A stretch of DNA of 64,000 nt from Miltochrista miniata. Lineage: Eukaryota > Arthropoda > Insecta > Lepidoptera > Erebidae. Below are positions 62,771 to 64,000 of this stretch, in pieces. The stretch spans positions 34,366,585-34,430,584 of the forward strand of contig OW121760.1 in assembly GCA_933228765.1 (NCBI GenBank), given 5' to 3'. Positions within the stretch are counted from its first letter, which is position 1; every line of letters begins with the position of its first letter. The notes beneath the pieces were generated by a model. It was given only the letters and a program-made list of their open reading frames with translations. It had not been told where the DNA came from and did not search any database. The position numbers and the translations under genes are program-made.

Positions 62771-62839
62771 TCATAGGACCGTGTTTGATTGCTCATTATC
62801 GTGCGCCGAAACTTTACCGTAACGACGACCCGCGGTCAT
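62771..62839 (-). CDS. Micro-ORF copy, 22 residues
   Basis: Reads MTAGRRYGKVSAHDNEQSNTVL. The first ten codons equal the copy at 10504; the later part is altered by indels. Its stem-loop was displaced by BEL element 3. Confidence 0.35.
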   Translation of the reverse strand: MTAGRRYGKVSAHDNEQSNTVL

Positions 62840-63010
62840 TTTTATTTAAAATTTGTGATTCATTTTTATATATAAGATAACATCATAATTGGTTATCAAT
62901 TTCTAAGTAAATATGTACTTAACAGTTCTGAACAAAAGATGTTGATGTCAGTAAATAGTGTGGTGTGTGTAAGACTTATTTTTAAATGGAAACAAATTAC
63001 ATGAAGCATG

Positions 63011-63053
63011 TTCCCTGATAAGGGCCTCTTGTTTTTCAGCTCTGAAAAGAACC
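63011..63053 (-). terminator. Histone-type double stem-loop of the 63.1-63.6 kb gene
   Basis: Minus strand: GGTTCTTTTCAGAGCT (63038-63053), then GGCCCTTATCAGGGAA (63011-63026). Both are slightly weakened at one end. The block GTGTGGTGTGTGTAAGACTT follows at 62959-62978. Confidence 0.65.
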
Positions 63054-63088
63054 ATTTGTGCCTTTGAGATGTCGTCGGTGCTAGTGCA

Positions 63089-63577
63089 CTACTCGACTCC
63101 GATTTGACTCCAGGCGAACACGTCAATAGTTCTTGGGGGTGCTGGTCCTTGGAACTTGGGTGCCACGGCAGGGTTGACATCAATCTTTGCCCTCTTCGCA
63201 TATTCCCATGGAAACATTGGGCAAATGTTTACAGGAGGCGGCAGATTTTTAAAGGGACGAATGGAATCGTCTGGTCCGATGATATCATAAGTCATGACGT
63301 GCTTGCGCTTGGTGACTCGCAGTAGCGGTGCATCTCCAGGCGCAAGCACGCCATCATTGTTGGCAACGGTGTCTTCGACGGCACTGAGCGGCAGGTGAAG
63401 TGAAGGTCCCCCCTGTGGTGGTTCACCGTGCACATCTCCGAGAGTGGGCGCGGCGTTGGCTCGGGGCACAGAATCCTTAGCAGTGGGCTTACCTACAGCT
63501 TTGAGTGGGAGACGCCGCACAAGGCGGGGGACGCGCTCTGTCCACGCTGGTGCTGCTGTGCTAGAGTTAGTGGCCAT
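63089..63577 (-). CDS. Array protein of the TAAPAW family, full-length copy
   Basis: The 162-residue protein starts MATNSSTAAPAW, with PRLVRRLPLK as a basic leader. A Pro/Ala-rich part follows, then GPSLHLPLSAVEDT, NDGVLAPGDAPLL, a basic KRKH, and a C-terminal part with PFKNLPPPVNICPMF, EYAKRAKIDVN and FAWSQIGVE. I recognise no family. A partly homologous, frameshifted copy is at 38794-39108. ATG 63577 is preferred to the in-frame ATG at 63646 because it has the GCCATTTC (complement) context and leader of the other members. The promoter is about 120 bases upstream and the double stem-loop 35 bases after the stop. The frame is intact. Confidence 0.7.
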   Translation of the reverse strand: MATNSSTAAPAWTERVPRLVRRLPLKAVGKPTAKDSVPRANAAPTLGDVHGEPPQGGPSLHLPLSAVEDTVANNDGVLAPGDAPLLRVTKRKHVMTYDIIGPDDSIRPFKNLPPPVNICPMFPWEYAKRAKIDVNPAVAPKFQGPAPPRTIDVFAWSQIGVE

Positions 63578-63697
63578 TTCGTACTTCTTAGGTAACAACT
63601 GCACGGCTGAATATCTTTTGATTCTTTTTTCTTTTCGCGATGCCACGTGTCACTTGGATGAGGAACAACAACAGAGTGACCAAAATTTTAAAAAAAT

Positions 63698-63845
63698 GGG
63701 GTTTTATGCATGTGCGCGCTGTTGCAACCTGCAATGATCTCGGCGAGTCACTGTTTTGCTATGGTCAGGTAGAACCGCAGCTCTTTGTGCAGTCAATAAT
63801 AGCACAGACGTCATCATGGTGGCGTGTGGTTAACAGACCGAAAAG
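63698..63845 (-). promoter_or_regulatory. Array-type promoter of the 63.1-63.6 kb gene
   Basis: Minus strand: TGCATAAAACCCC at 63698-63710, then GCAACAGCGCGCAC region, TATTATTGACTGCACAAAG and TGATGACGTCTGTGC with a full TGACGTC. It is nearly the same as the inverted copy at 45347-45495. Confidence 0.68.
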
Positions 63846-64000
63846 ATAACAATTTTGATTATCTAAAACATAAAGAGATAAGGTATGTATAAGATAGGCT
63901 ATGAATACACGAACAACAAGATGATGTTTTCAAGATTTTTGTAATAAATGTAATCGCTATGTAGTCTTACACGGCTATAGGCTCACCACCTATTACGTGG
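63846..64000 (-). repeat. Upstream flank, inverted copy of 45190-45345
   Basis: AAGATGATGTTTTCAAGATT and CTCACCACCTATTACGTGG mirror 45190-45300. The duplication probably continues beyond the window. Confidence 0.7.

Noticed and set aside
14825..63053. True histone genes
   Set aside because: I looked in all frames near every stem-loop for histone-fold or H1 sequence and found none.
63577..63646. Upstream start for the 63.1 kb gene
   Set aside because: The ATG at 63646 gives 23 extra residues not shared by any relative; the GAAATGGC context supports 63577.

Overview
This window is a piece of insect, most likely lepidopteran, repeat-rich DNA. The grounds are three BEL/Pao elements, a Gypsy element, hAT elements, jockey-, RTE- and CR1-type LINE fragments and several dispersed repeats that I know from moth and butterfly genomes. 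No ordinary spliced host gene is visible. About half of the sequence is recognisable transposon, often nested. A heterochromatic or sex-chromosome location is possible but is inference only.

Under the transposons lies a degenerate array of small intronless genes that seems to be the real subject of the locus. Five members have a coding body: 14883-15545 (-), 38794-39108 (-), 41056-41853 (-), 57348-57818 (-) and 63089-63577 (-). A sixth, on the + strand (21983-32265), is split by a hAT element and a large nested LTR element, yet its reading frame is still open across all pieces. A 3' remnant lies at 40770-40925 (-). An orphan promoter at 45347-45506 (+) has lost its gene to a LINE. The promoters of five of these loci and the orphan promoter are recognisably homologous (TATA next to CCCC, then a conserved block with a TGACGTC-like site). 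The starts share a GAAATGGC context and an N-terminus of the type MAxxNS...RLxRR. The bodies differ: a two-RRM protein, an acidic family with DSDTDDET and a SUMO-like IKQEPVDSDDE motif, and a third unrecognised family.

After the stop codon these genes carry one or, usually, two stem-loops that match the 3' end of replication-dependent histone mRNAs (for example GGCTCTTTTCAGAGCC followed by GGCCCTTTTAAGGGCC). I find no histone gene. Between the main genes sits a repeated spacer with a second, tiny unit: a short ORF starting MTAGRRYGKV, itself followed by one histone-type stem-loop. The inferred array unit is micro-ORF, stem-loop, spacer modules, promoter, main gene, double stem-loop.

Layout: 1-8573 BEL/Pao element 1, with a LINE fragment inserted at the same nucleotide of each LTR; 8574-16880 array spacer, micro-ORF, repeats and the RRM gene; 16881-19726 hAT; 19727-32400 spacer and the split + strand gene with a 7.5 kb Gypsy inside; 32400-38650 palindromic repeat, a terminal-inverted-repeat element holding an RTE fragment, and dispersed repeats; 38650-45510 array genes in both orientations; 45507-49240 LINE fragments and a TIR element; 50835-56450 BEL/Pao 2; 57115-64000 two more array genes, with BEL/Pao 3 (58794-62672) between stem-loop and micro-ORF. 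All three BEL elements lack the integrase catalytic core. Many very short-spaced perfect palindromes are scattered through the window.
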